Assembly: GCA_963835525.1 (NCBI GenBank)
Contig: CAWIFM010000008.1
Span: 1,612,001 to 1,676,000 of the forward strand
Length of the DNA: 64,000 bases
Direction: 5' to 3'
Source: DASSUW01 sp963835525
GTDB taxonomy: Bacteria > Actinomycetota > Thermoleophilia > Solirubrobacterales > Solirubrobacteraceae
Shown: positions 7,713 through 15,620 of the stretch, one piece after another
How positions within the stretch are numbered: position 1 is the first letter of the stretch
Layout: each line of letters opens with the position of its first letter
The notes under the pieces: generated by a model
What the model was told of the DNA's origin: nothing
What the model saw: the letters and a program-made list of their open reading frames with translations, nothing else
Database searches by the model: none
Position numbers and translations under genes: made by a program

Positions 7713-8672
7713 CCGGACCGGTGACGATACGCGCCGAGGACATGGCCGGCGCGGACCGACTGCTGCGGGTGATCGACGCGCTGTGCCGACGTGTTCGGTG
7801 ACCTGTCCGCGGGCCGGACGCGGTCGCCGTCCCGGACGATCGTCGAGCACGGCCCCGCGCGACAGTTGGTGATCGGCCCGGCAGTCTGGGAGCGGCGCGG
7901 GGTGGCGAGCGTCAAGATCAGCACGCTCACCCCGGGCAACCCGGACCGTGGCCTGCCGCTGATCCATGGCGTCGTGGTGCTGACCGACCTGGAGACCGGG
8001 CGGATCACGGCGCTGTTGGACGGCGGCGAGCTGACCGCCGTGCGCACCGGCGCGGTCGCGGGCGTGGCGACCCGCCTGTGCGCGCCTGAGGACGCCGAGG
8101 ACCTGGCCGTCCTCGGCGCCGGCGTGCAGGCGCACGCGCTGGTGCGGGCCGTTTGCGCCGTGCGTCCGATCCGCTCGATCCGGGTGTTCTCCCGCAGCCG
8201 GGCAAGCACCGAGAGGTTCGCGGAGCGGGTCCGCGACACCGCCGGCCACCCGGTCACGGTCACCGTGTGCGACACCGCGAAGGCCGCCGTCATCGACGCC
8301 GCGGTCATCTGCACGGCGACCTCGACCAGCGACCGGACGCCGCTGGTGGCAGCCGATTGGCCGGCGCCAGGGGCGCACGTCAACGTGATCGGCGGGACCC
8401 ACGAGGACGCGATCGAGGTCGACCCGGCGTTACTGGCGACTGCGTTCGTCGTCGTCGAGGAGCGGGCCGCCGCGCTCGCGGACGCCGGCGAGGTGCGCGC
8501 CGCGCTGGCCGATGGGCTTATCGGCGTGAACGAGCTTCACGAGCTGGGCGCCCTGGTGAACGCGGAGACCTCGGCACGGGGTCGAACCTCGGTGTTCCGC
8601 AGCGTGGGGATGGCCATCGAGGACACGGCCGCCGCGGCCGCGCTCCACGAGGCCGCGGGCGCCGATGCCTGA
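7709..8672 (+). pseudogene. Ornithine cyclodeaminase/mu-crystallin family protein, frameshifted near the N terminus
   Basis: The N terminus MTIRAEDMAGADRLLRVIDALC reads in frame 2 (TTG at 7709 overlapping the aldolase stop, or GTG at 7721). DVFGDLSAGRTRSPSRTIVEHG and everything after it read in frame 3. Deleting one C near 7786 joins ALC to DVFGDL and restores a normal 320-residue protein. The downstream frame alone could start at the GTG at 7791. The NAD-binding segment DLAVLGAGVQAHALVRAV and the signature around GGTHEDAIEVDP are clear. The family includes ornithine cyclodeaminase, alanine dehydrogenase and the SbnB/VioB-type enzymes that make diaminopropionate precursors. This is the last gene of the train and converges on maoC. 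Confidence 0.8.
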
Positions 8673-8673
8673 G

Positions 8674-9165
8674 TCAGCCCGCCTCGCGGCAGCGCAGCAT
8701 GAACGACCGCTCGAAGACGATGACGATCTCCTCGGTCGACTTGGTGCCGGTCGTTTCCACCGTGACGATTCCCTGGCCAGGTCTCGACCTCGACAGCCGC
8801 TTGCCGAGAATCCGGCTCGTCGCGTAGAGCGTGTCGCCGACGAACACAGGGTCCCTCAGACGCACCTTGTCCCAGCCGAGATTGGCCACCGCCCTGGCGG
8901 ACAGCGCCTGTACGGTCATGCCGCCGACAAGGCACAGGGTTATCCCGCTGTTGACCAGGATCTGCCCGTACTCGGCACGCTCCCCGTAGTGCCGGTCGAA
9001 GTGCAGCGGGTGCTGGTTCATGGTCAGCAGCGTCAACCAGGTGTTGTCCGCCTCGGAGATGGTCCGGCCCGGCCAGTGCCGGATCACCATGCCGGGCTCG
9101 AAGTCCTCGTAGTCCCCGCCGTGCTCTTCGACGTACTCGTTGTCTCCGACGCGGCGCAGCGTCAT
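8674..9165 (-). CDS. MaoC-family dehydratase/hydratase
   Basis: A 163-residue hot-dog fold protein. The segment SEADNTWLTLLTMNQHPLHF resembles the MaoC hydratase motif, with the His of NQHPLHF as likely catalytic base, followed by GDTLYATSRILGKRLSRSR, typical of mesaconyl-CoA/enoyl-CoA hydratases. Relatives act with CitE-type malyl/methylmalyl-CoA lyases in C4-C5 CoA-ester interconversions, which matches the lyase encoded in the facing operon. It converges on the cyclodeaminase gene with 1 nt between stops and is divergent from the ATP-grasp gene (113 bp). The reaction in this cluster is unknown. Confidence 0.82.
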   Translation of the reverse strand: MTLRRVGDNEYVEEHGGDYEDFEPGMVIRHWPGRTISEADNTWLTLLTMNQHPLHFDRHYGERAEYGQILVNSGITLCLVGGMTVQALSARAVANLGWDKVRLRDPVFVGDTLYATSRILGKRLSRSRPGQGIVTVETTGTKSTEEIVIVFERSFMLRCREAG

Positions 9166-9278
9166 TCGTGTCCTCCGATATGTCGTGCCTCAAACGATCC
9201 GACGCAGTCCCGCCAGGGCGCTGACGCCGATGACGACCCAGCCTACGCTGGGGACGACACAGGCTGGGAGCCAGCCGG

Positions 9279-10646
9279 GTGAGGGCCCTCGACGACGCCG
9301 GCGGCCCGGGGACTTCAGGGCATCCGTGGTTCGGAAATCACAGGCTGAAGCCCGCCGCGCCCGGGGACACGATCCGGGAGATGCTGCGCGCCGAGATCCG
9401 GGACATCGGCTGGCCGTACCAACCGCTGCTGCCGGCGACGCCGCTCGCGTTGCCCCGCGCGTCCTACGCCGAGCTGTTCCGCGCGAGTGCAGCGCTGCTC
9501 GACCTGGTGCGCCGCACCGCGCTGGAGAGCGCGCCCACCACGAACGGCAGGCTGGCGGCGTACAACATGCCTGAGAGCGAGCACCAGCTATTTGTGGATG
9601 ATCAGTTCATCGAGGAGCGGTACGCGGACTGCGTGGCGCGGCCGGACATCGTGATCGGGCCGTACGGGCCGAGGTTCCTGGAGTTCAACGTCAGCGGAGC
9701 GCTCGGCGGCCCGGTGGACGGGCACTGCCGCCTCGAGGTGTGGCGCAAGCTCTACGCCGACGCCGACGGCCGTCTGCCCTTCAGCTACCAGGACCCGTTC
9801 GCCGCGCGCGCGGAGATGTTCCGGGACCTGTGCGCCGACCTCGCTGTGGCGCCCCGGCTGGCGCTGGTGGGCAGCGTCCGAGACCAGGGTGTGGAGTCGA
9901 CCCGCTACTTCGACATGGAGGCCGAGCAGCTCGAGATCCGCGGCCTGGCGGCGCGGTTCTTCGAGCCCGAGGACCTGCACGAGGCCTGGGACTGCCCGCC
10001 ACACCTGCGCTACCGGCTCGGGCTGCGGAACTTCACCATCCCGGACTGGGTCGACCTCGGCATCGACACGGCCCCGGTGCAGGCGGCGCTGGACCACGGC
10101 TGCTTGCTGGTGGGCACCCAGACCTCCACGTTCCTGTCCAGCAAGCTGACCATGGGCCTGCTGTCGGAGAGCCGGCCGTGGATGAGCGCGGCCGACCGGG
10201 CCTTGGTCGAGAGGTATCTGCCCTGGACCCGGGTCCTCTCGGACCGGCGGACGACGTGGGGTGAGAAGGCCGTCGACCTTGTCCGGTTCGCCATGGACAA
10301 CCGTGAGCTGCTGGTGCTCAAGAAAGGCCTCGGGATGAGCGGCAAGGAGGTCCTCATCGGCCGGCAGACGGGGCAGGCGGAGTGGGAGACCGCCGTCGCC
10401 TCCGCCGCCGAGGCAGGAGCCAGCGTGGTCCAGGAGTTCGTGCGACCGCGCACGTGCAAACTGGCGCTCATCGCCGATGGCGCGGACGAACCGCACGACG
10501 TTGACATCGCCCCGGTGTTCGGGCCGCTGCTGTTCGGCAGCCGCCCGGGGGGAATGATCGCGCGGTTCTTCGGCAACGGTTCCACCGCCGGGATCGTCAG
10601 CGTCTTGGGCAACCACAGCTGCGACAACTCCGTCGTTGCCGTCTAG
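9279..10646 (+). CDS. Circularly permuted ATP-grasp-like ligase
   Basis: This 455-residue protein has features of circularly permuted ATP-grasp enzymes (glutathionylspermidine-synthase-like). RFLEFNVSGALGGPVDG resembles the family's metal/substrate segment. ELLVLKKGLGMSGKEVLIGR looks like the Gly-rich ATP loop with a preceding Lys, and SVVQEFVRPRTCKLAL is the following ATP-binding strand. Such proteins form amide bonds through acyl phosphates, so this is the cluster's candidate for joining an amino acid or amine to a carboxylate. The start is GTG at 9279 with a weak GGAG upstream, and the N-terminal 30 residues are uncertain. The exact subfamily is not recognised. Confidence 0.68.
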   Translation: MRALDDAGGPGTSGHPWFGNHRLKPAAPGDTIREMLRAEIRDIGWPYQPLLPATPLALPRASYAELFRASAALLDLVRRTALESAPTTNGRLAAYNMPESEHQLFVDDQFIEERYADCVARPDIVIGPYGPRFLEFNVSGALGGPVDGHCRLEVWRKLYADADGRLPFSYQDPFAARAEMFRDLCADLAVAPRLALVGSVRDQGVESTRYFDMEAEQLEIRGLAARFFEPEDLHEAWDCPPHLRYRLGLRNFTIPDWVDLGIDTAPVQAALDHGCLLVGTQTSTFLSSKLTMGLLSESRPWMSAADRALVERYLPWTRVLSDRRTTWGEKAVDLVRFAMDNRELLVLKKGLGMSGKEVLIGRQTGQAEWETAVASAAEAGASVVQEFVRPRTCKLALIADGADEPHDVDIAPVFGPLLFGSRPGGMIARFFGNGSTAGIVSVLGNHSCDNSVVAV

Positions 10647-10663
10647 ATCCGCGGTCGATGTCG

Positions 10664-11950
10664 TCAGCTCGGGTCCGTCGCCAGATGGTGGTGACCAGCC
10701 CCAGTATGTGCCGCCATCTCCGAAGCCCTTCTCCCCCTCCGCAGCGCCGACTGTCCTGCGACGCTCAGGCCCAGGGCGACGATACCGCCGCATACCGCCG
10801 CCCATGCCGCATGCTCGGAACTGCCCAGCTCAGCCAGTCGCCCACCCACGGCCGTGCCCGAGGCGATGCCGAGCGCCCCCGCGCTGGTGAGCCACGAGAA
10901 CCCCTCCGAGAGGGAGCCCCTCGGGGCCAGTGACTCCAGCAGCGTGCTGCCCACGATCAACGCCGGGGCGATCGCGATGCCGGCGACTACGGCGAGGAAG
11001 GCCATTACGAGGGAGGAACCGGCGAAGGCCAGCGGGACCGCGCCGATCGTCAGCAGGCAAGTGGTGATCAAGAGCAGCTGTGCCTGCGACAGCCGCCAGT
11101 TCACCGCACCGTAGACCGCGCCCGCCGCCAGGCCACCCACCGCAGTCAGCGACAGGAACACGCCGCCGAGCGCGGGCGCCGACTGCTCCTGTGCGAACGC
11201 GATCATCGTGACGTCGACCGCGCCGAGCAGGAAGCCGATGCCGGCGTAGGAGACCATCAGCACCTGGACTCCGGGTACCGCGAACGCCCGCTCGGGGGCG
11301 TTCGCCGGCGCCGGCTCGGACGCCGGCTCGGACCGGCGGTGCAGCGCGACGGCGATGGAACCCGTCGTGGTCAGCACGCCGCAGGCGAGCAGGCCCGCCG
11401 CCGGGCCCACCGCCGAGACGAGCACGGTCACCAGCAGCGGGCCGAGCAGGAAGATCGTCTCGTCGATCATGGACTCGAGGGCGTAGGCCGTCCGCAGCAT
11501 TCGGTGGTCGACGAGCGCCGCCCACCGTGCCCGCATGAACGAGAAGAACGAGACCGAGGTGCACCCGACGGCCACCGCCCCGACGATCAGCACCCACAGC
11601 GGGGCCTCGAGCACGATCGACATCAGCAGCAGCGTGACCGCCACCGGGTGGGCCATGCATGCTGTGAGCAGCACCCGCCGCTGGCTGAGCCAGTCGGCCA
11701 GCCGCCCGAGCACAGGGCCGGCCACACCCTGCGAGACCAGCATCGCTGCCGCGACCGTCCCAGCGTTCCCGAGCGACCCGGTGACGGCCGAAACCAGCAC
11801 CAGGATGCTGATCGATCGCATGGCGATCGGGAGTCGGCCGACCATCCCCAGAACCCCAGGGTTGCGGCGCCGGGTGTCCTCAGCAGTTGTGGGTACGACC
11901 GCAGCCCGGCAACCGACTCCGATGTGCCCCTCATCACGACGCTCCGGCAT
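10664..11950 (-). CDS. MFS transporter, probable exporter of the cluster product
   Basis: A 428-residue major facilitator protein with about 12 hydrophobic segments. It includes the start of TM1 at RSISILVLVSAVTGSL, the loop GRLADWLSQRRV of the MFS GxLaDrxGrR type after TM2, and a central loop around HRRSEPASEPAPANAPERAF separating the two halves. The C terminus is short and cytoplasmic-looking. It converges on the ATP-grasp gene (17 bp between ends) and is the last recognisable gene before the tRNA. Export of, or self-protection from, the cluster's product is the natural inference; no substrate can be derived from the sequence. Confidence 0.85.
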   Translation of the reverse strand: MPERRDEGHIGVGCRAAVVPTTAEDTRRRNPGVLGMVGRLPIAMRSISILVLVSAVTGSLGNAGTVAAAMLVSQGVAGPVLGRLADWLSQRRVLLTACMAHPVAVTLLLMSIVLEAPLWVLIVGAVAVGCTSVSFFSFMRARWAALVDHRMLRTAYALESMIDETIFLLGPLLVTVLVSAVGPAAGLLACGVLTTTGSIAVALHRRSEPASEPAPANAPERAFAVPGVQVLMVSYAGIGFLLGAVDVTMIAFAQEQSAPALGGVFLSLTAVGGLAAGAVYGAVNWRLSQAQLLLITTCLLTIGAVPLAFAGSSLVMAFLAVVAGIAIAPALIVGSTLLESLAPRGSLSEGFSWLTSAGALGIASGTAVGGRLAELGSSEHAAWAAVCGGIVALGLSVAGQSALRRGRRASEMAAHTGAGHHHLATDPS

Positions 11951-12096
11951 GACGCTCGTCCAGACGGTCCGGCTTCCTCGGGCTCACATGTGTCGTCCAC
12001 GAAAGGCAATGCCGATCTCACCTTTCTCGGCAGCTTGCGGGTGGGTCACGGGACAGTCGACGTCCACCGGCTAAGAGCCACCAGTAGGCGGTGAAA

Positions 12097-12116
12097 TACA
12101 ACTCGGGCCCGTTGTA
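12097..12116. promoter_or_regulatory. Operator-like inverted repeat upstream of the MFS gene
   Basis: TACAAC and GTTGTA face each other across an 8-base centre, itself mostly CGGGCCCG. The repeat is about 150 bp upstream of the MFS start codon. The size and symmetry suit a TetR-type dimer site. No regulator gene is visible in the cluster portion inside the window, so the binding protein is unknown. Confidence 0.35.
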
Positions 12117-12355
12117 CGACGTCGGCGAGCGCTCGGTCAGCAGGCGTCACGCCGCCCGACGCCATGACCCGTGGTGACTCAGGGACCGACGGGGGGCATC
12201 CGGATTGGCGCCGTCCGATCGTCCGGTTCCGCGGACGGCTCGACACGCGACGAATCCCCGGCCGCGAAGCTGAGAACGACGCCTAAGCTGGTCCTGACCG
12301 CTGGCTCCACCACGTCGTCGCTCTACTCGAAGGACGCGCTTGAGCGCGGTGGCGC

Positions 12356-12505
12356 CTACACCGGGATGTCGCTCCAGTCCGGTCGGTTCCAGGCCGCCAC
12401 GGCGACGCCGGCCGCAAGCGCCTCCAAGGCGCGCTCGGGTGCCCCTTCCATCAGGATGGCGGCGAGCGCCGCGAGATAGCCGTCGAGATTCGTGGAGCAC
12501 AGCAC
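12356..12505 (-). pseudogene. C-terminal gene remnant, family not recognised
   Basis: From a GTG at 12505 the minus strand encodes 49 residues, including NLDGYLAALAAILMEGAPER and AVAAWNRPDWSDIPV, then TAG. An in-frame TAA sits just upstream. The amphipathic, protein-like composition contrasts with the surrounding frames and looks like the tail of a larger protein whose front has been lost. It could also be a short real ORF. Its position beside the tRNA, between the cluster and the conserved chromosome, fits island-junction debris. Confidence 0.35.
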
Positions 12506-12566
12506 CTGTTACCGGAGTGTTGCCACAGATGTGCTCCAGCCGTTCCCGCCGCACGAAGCCCGAACG

Positions 12567-12588
12567 AGAAAACCCCGCGCTAGCGGGG
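12567..12588 (-). terminator. Rho-independent terminator of tRNA-Leu
   Basis: On the minus strand, CCCCGC-TAGC-GCGGGG forms a 6-bp GC stem with a 4-base loop, followed directly by TTTTC. It begins 12 nt beyond the tRNA 3' end. Confidence 0.8.
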
Positions 12589-12599
12589 CCTTCGCGTCA

Positions 12600-12684
12600 T
12601 GCGCCGAAGAGGACTCGAACCTCCACCCGGTTATCCCGGACCAGGCCCTCAACCTGGCGCGTCTACCAATTCCGCCATCGGCGC
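12600..12684 (-). tRNA. tRNA-Leu (anticodon GAG)
   Basis: An 85-nt class II tRNA. The acceptor stem GCGCCGA pairs with TCGGCGC, the D-loop reads GGTAGAC, the anticodon stem CCAGG/CCTGG encloses TTGAGGG (anticodon GAG), a long variable arm is present, and the T-arm contains GGTTCGAGTCC. CCA is not encoded. The 3' end faces the biosynthetic cluster on the left, the orientation expected for a tRNA used as an integration site. Confidence 0.95.
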
Positions 12685-12754
12685 GGATGAGGGCCGGAGT
12701 ATAGCCCTGCGCCGGTTCCCGTTTGCATCCGTCCTGACCCCCCGCTACTGTGCC

Positions 12755-12768
12755 CGAACAGGTGTTCG
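12755..12768 (+). promoter_or_regulatory. LexA (SOS) box upstream of lexA
   Basis: CGAACAGGTGTTCG matches the actinobacterial/Gram-positive CGAAC-N4-GTTCG operator, with perfect outer arms. It lies 36 bp before the lexA ATG, consistent with autorepression. Two more boxes with the same arms lie at 15737 and 22790. Confidence 0.9.
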
Positions 12769-12803
12769 CTTTCGGCAATCTAACCCAGGAGTAGAGGCTC
12801 GTC

Positions 12804-13433
12804 ATGGACATCGGGAAGGACCTGACGAAGCGCCAACAGGAGATCTTCGACTTCATCAAGAAGTACTCGGCGAAGTACGGCTATCCACCGACGGTGCGGG
12901 ACATCGGCAAGGCGGTGGGCCTGGCCTCGTCGTCGACCGTGCACGCCCATCTGTCGAACCTCGAGAAGCTCGGCCTGGTCCGGCGCGATCCGTCGAAGCC
13001 GCGCGCGATCGAGCTGCTGGACCGGACGGTCGACGCCGTGAAGTCGGTGGTCGGCGGGTCGGACGGGCTGCCGCTCATCGGCAACGTCGCGGCGGGCCAG
13101 CCGATCCTGGCCGACGAGAACATCGAGGACCGGATCGCCGTCGACTCCCGCGTGGGCGGTGACGAGGGCGAGTACGTGCTGACCGTCAAGGGCGACTCGA
13201 TGGTCAACGCGGGCATCTTCGCCGGCGACCTGGTCGTCGTGCGCCCGCAGGACACGGCGACCGACGGCGACATCGTGGTCGCGCTGCTGGGCGAGGACGC
13301 GACGGTCAAGCGCTTCTTCCGGGAAAGCGACCACGTGCGCCTGCAGCCGGAGAACGACAGCATGGAGCCGATCCGCTCGCGCGAGGTCCAGGTGCTCGGG
13401 CGCGTGGTCGGGGTGATGAGGAAGGTGGCATGA
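12804..13433 (+). CDS. lexA: SOS repressor LexA
   Basis: This 209-residue protein is the repressor and autopeptidase of the SOS response. The winged-helix domain (1-75) starts DLTKRQQEIFDFIKKY and contains the recognition helix region SSSTVHAHLSNLEKLGLV. The self-cleavage site is Ala-Gly in GNVAAGQP, the catalytic Ser lies in VKGDSMVNAGI and the Lys in DATVKRFFRE. RecA-ssDNA would stimulate cleavage, releasing the boxes at lexA itself, imuB and dnaE2. Its stop overlaps the next gene's start (ATGA). Confidence 0.98.
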   Translation: MDIGKDLTKRQQEIFDFIKKYSAKYGYPPTVRDIGKAVGLASSSTVHAHLSNLEKLGLVRRDPSKPRAIELLDRTVDAVKSVVGGSDGLPLIGNVAAGQPILADENIEDRIAVDSRVGGDEGEYVLTVKGDSMVNAGIFAGDLVVVRPQDTATDGDIVVALLGEDATVKRFFRESDHVRLQPENDSMEPIRSREVQVLGRVVGVMRKVA

Positions 13434-13672
13434 GCGCGCTGCTGACAAGACCCCCTACCGTCCGTCGCATGCGCGAGGGCGAGTGCCCGCAGCGGCCGGA
13501 CGACGAGTCCGGGCCGACGCTCGACGACGTGATCTCCCGCGCGTGGGAGGTCCTGCGCGCCGACGTGCCGGCCGGCTGCCCCGTCTGCGGCGGCGAGCTG
13601 ATCCCGCGCCTGTCGGCTGGCTCCGGCGTCGTCGGCGGCCGCTGCGAGTCGTGCGGCACCTCGCTCGCGTAG
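13430..13672 (+). CDS. Small zinc-ribbon-like protein in the lexA operon
   Basis: An 80-residue protein whose C-terminal half contains CPVCGGELIP and RCESCGTSL, a CxxC-x(n)-CxxC zinc ribbon. The N terminus is Arg- and Glu-rich (EGECPQRPDDESGPTLDDVI). Its ATG overlaps the lexA stop by ATGA, so it is very probably cotranscribed and SOS-controlled. I do not recognise a named family; a structural or DNA-associated role would be a guess. Confidence 0.75.
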   Translation: MSALLTRPPTVRRMREGECPQRPDDESGPTLDDVISRAWEVLRADVPAGCPVCGGELIPRLSAGSGVVGGRCESCGTSLA

Positions 13673-13685
13673 CCTGCCGGGCTAC

Positions 13686-14066
13686 ATGAGCCTCGACGAC
13701 GACCGCGCCGCCCTCCAACAGCTCCAGCGCGACTGGATGCAGGCGGTCGAGGACCGCGACATGGAGCGGCTCGAGGAGATCGTCGCGCCGGGCTTCCGCT
13801 TCACGGCGATCCACCTCAGCCCCGAGCCGATGACGCGCGAGCAGTGGATGGAGGCGGCGCGCGAGGGTTACACGATCGTCTCCTTCGCGTACGAGTCGAT
13901 GGACGTCGACATCCACGGCGACACCGCGGTCGTCCACTCGCGCTACTCGCAGATCGCGAGCCTGCACCAGACGAGCCTGTCGAACGCCTTCCGCCTCACC
14001 GACGTGTGGAGCCGGATCGACGGGCGCTGGCAGGTCGTGGCGCGGCACAGCTCGATCCTGAGCTAG
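13686..14066 (+). CDS. DUF4440/SnoaL-like (NTF2-fold) protein
   Basis: A 126-residue NTF2-like protein. LQQLQRDWMQAVEDRDMERL is the typical opening helix, followed by PGFRFTAIHL, VVHSRYSQIA and a C-terminal FRLTDVWSRIDGRWQVVARH, the standard pattern of calcium/calmodulin-kinase-II-association-like and ketosteroid-isomerase-like small proteins. Residues for a specific enzymatic activity cannot be assigned. It lies 13 nt after the zinc-ribbon gene and may be part of the lexA transcript. Confidence 0.8.
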   Translation: MSLDDDRAALQQLQRDWMQAVEDRDMERLEEIVAPGFRFTAIHLSPEPMTREQWMEAAREGYTIVSFAYESMDVDIHGDTAVVHSRYSQIASLHQTSLSNAFRLTDVWSRIDGRWQVVARHSSILS

Positions 14067-14070
14067 CGGC

Positions 14071-14922
14071 TCAGTTCTTCGAGTACTCGTAGAAGCCGCG
14101 GCCGGTCTTGCGACCCAGCAGGCCCGCCTCGACCATCCGGTTCAGCAGCGCCGGCGACACCGACGCCGGATCGCGGAACTCCTCGTGCAGCGACTCGCTG
14201 ACGGCCAGCAGCGTGTCGAGTCCGATGAGGTCGGACAGGCGCAAAGGCCCCATCGGGTGCGCACACCCCAGCACCATCCCGCGGTCGATGTCCTCGCGCG
14301 ACGCGAAGCCCGACTCGTACATCCGGATCGCCGACAACAGGTACGGGATCAGCAGCGCGTTGACCACAAAGCCGGCGCGGTCCTGGGAGTCGATGCACTC
14401 CTTGCCGAGGGTCTGCTCCGCGAACGCGCGAACCCGCTCGGCGGTCTCGTCGGCGGTCATGATCGAGTGGACGATCTCGACGAGCGGCAGCACCGGCACC
14501 GGGTTGAAGAAGTGCAGCCCGATCACCTTGTGCGGCTGCGACGTCTGGGCGCCCAGCTTCATGATCGGCACCGACGACGTGTTGGAGGCCAGGAACTGCG
14601 CGTCCGGCAGCAGCGTGTCCAGGCGCTTGAAGAGATCGCGCTTGAGGTTCTCGTCCTCGATGATCGCCTCGATCGCCGCGTCCGCTCCTTCGACGTCGTC
14701 CAGGGACGTCGTGAAGGCGAGCCGCTCCAGCGCCGCCGAACGGTCCTCCTCGGAGACATGACCGCCGCGCACGCCGCGGTCGAGGGACTTCCCGATGGCA
14801 GCCTGCGACTTCGAGCAACGCTCTTCGTCGACCTCCACCACGGTCACGTCCACGCCCGAGCGCGCGCACACCTCCGCGATTCCCGAGCCCATGAGGCCGC
14901 CGCCGATGACTCCCACTCGCAT
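14071..14922 (-). CDS. 3-hydroxybutyryl-CoA dehydrogenase
   Basis: A 283-residue NAD(P)-dependent 3-hydroxyacyl-CoA dehydrogenase. It shows the Rossmann loop GVIGGGLMGSGIAEV at the N terminus, ASNTSSVPIMKL, the catalytic His in GLHFFNPVPVLPLVEIV, and a dimerisation domain with NALLIPYLLSAIRMYESG and HPMGPLRLSDLIGLD. It ends GRKTGRGFYEYSKN, a classic family C terminus. Length matches Hbd/FadB2-type single-domain enzymes of fatty-acid or butyrate/PHB metabolism. It converges on the NTF2-like gene (4 nt between stops). Confidence 0.95.
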   Translation of the reverse strand: MRVGVIGGGLMGSGIAEVCARSGVDVTVVEVDEERCSKSQAAIGKSLDRGVRGGHVSEEDRSAALERLAFTTSLDDVEGADAAIEAIIEDENLKRDLFKRLDTLLPDAQFLASNTSSVPIMKLGAQTSQPHKVIGLHFFNPVPVLPLVEIVHSIMTADETAERVRAFAEQTLGKECIDSQDRAGFVVNALLIPYLLSAIRMYESGFASREDIDRGMVLGCAHPMGPLRLSDLIGLDTLLAVSESLHEEFRDPASVSPALLNRMVEAGLLGRKTGRGFYEYSKN

Positions 14923-15002
14923 GGGCGGGCACGGTACCTCACAACGCGATCAGGCCCACACGCCGCAGAAGGCGGCGAGATCGCCGAGCGGGCCGCGAAC
15001 GA

Positions 15003-15233
15003 CTACGCGGCTTCGGCTTCTACGGGCACGACACAGACGCAGTTGCGCAGCTTCGTCGAGCCGGGGAGGACCATCCGACCGGCGCCCCGCTCGGCAGCGG
15101 CCTGCCGGGCGACGTCGGTGGCTTCCTTCCGGTCGTCGACGTGCTGCACGAGCGACGTCTCCGAGCCGTGTGCATCGATATAGATCACGTCGTACATGAC
15201 TTCAGTTTCGACACCCATGCGGACGTTCCGCAT
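15003..15233 (-). CDS. Small conserved-looking hypothetical protein
   Basis: An ORF of up to 76 residues whose core reads MYDVIYIDAHGSETSLVQHV, then DRKEATDVARQAAAERGAGR, then NCVCVVPVE. The start could be the ATG at 15233, 15215 or 15197. None has a clear Shine-Dalgarno, and a TATTGT element about 10 bp before 15233 would permit a leaderless transcript. The composition looks like a compact alpha/beta domain. No family is recognised. Confidence 0.55.
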   Translation of the reverse strand: MRNVRMGVETEVMYDVIYIDAHGSETSLVQHVDDRKEATDVARQAAAERGAGRMVLPGSTKLRNCVCVVPVEAEAA

Positions 15234-15272
15234 GGTTTGATCACAATACCTTTACGCGCGGTACCGTTCCAG

Positions 15273-15590
15273 CCGCAGACCGAGCAGCCGCGGGGGTTAC
15301 GAACCTTCGAGGAAAGTCCGGACACCACAGGGCACGGTGGTCGGTAACGCCGACCCGGGGAAACCCGCGGGAAAGTGCCACAGAAATCACACCGCCTAAG
15401 CCCGGAAACGGGCCGGCAAGGTTGAAATGGTGCGGTAAGAGCGCACCGGCGTCGCGGTGACGCGGCGGCCAGGCAAACCCCACCCGGTGCAAGGCCAAGC
15501 AGGACCGTTTGCAGGTTGCCCGCCAAGGTCCAGGTCGGCCGCTGAGATGGATGGCTGCTCAAGACAGAATCCGGCTTACAGGTCTGCTAC
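15273..15590 (+). ncRNA. rnpB: RNase P RNA, bacterial type A
   Basis: The catalytic RNA that trims tRNA 5' leaders. Diagnostic segments are GAGGAAAGTCCGGACACC (P4 5' strand and flank), ACAGGGCACGGTGGTCGGTAA, GGGAAACCCGCGG, GCAAGGTTGAAATGGTGCGG, and the 3' block AAGACAGAATCCGGCTTACA with P4 3' strand. CAGACC near 15276 pairs with GGTCTG at 15581-15586 to close P1. Ends are accurate to a few bases. A terminator follows. Confidence 0.95.
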
Positions 15591-15593
15591 GGG

Positions 15594-15620
15594 AGGAGCC
15601 TCCGCAAGGAGGCTCTTCCT
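15594..15620 (+). terminator. Terminator of rnpB
   Basis: AGCCTCC-GCAA-GGAGGCT forms a 7-bp stem with a GNRA tetraloop, extended by flanking AGG/CTT pairs and followed by TCTTCCTAT. It is placed directly after the RNase P RNA. Confidence 0.75.

Larger units (their letters stand above)
11951..12566. other. Gap between the MFS gene and the tRNA terminator
   Basis: This ~615-base stretch has no convincing full gene. Open frames on both strands lack domain-like composition, except for the 49-residue fragment listed separately at 12356-12505. An operator-like inverted repeat lies at 12097-12116. The stretch looks like eroded or island-junction DNA. I see no integrase, transposase or clear direct repeat in it. 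Confidence 0.5.

Noticed and set aside
12147..12554. A 102-135 codon gene on either strand beside the tRNA
   Set aside because: Neither frame has protein-like features. Only the short third frame at 12356-12505 does, and it is listed as a remnant.
12804..13448. Long antisense open frames opposite lexA and most other genes
   Set aside because: Such frames are expected in DNA this rich in G+C. They are Arg/Ala/Pro/His-rich, lack motifs and lie opposite recognised genes.
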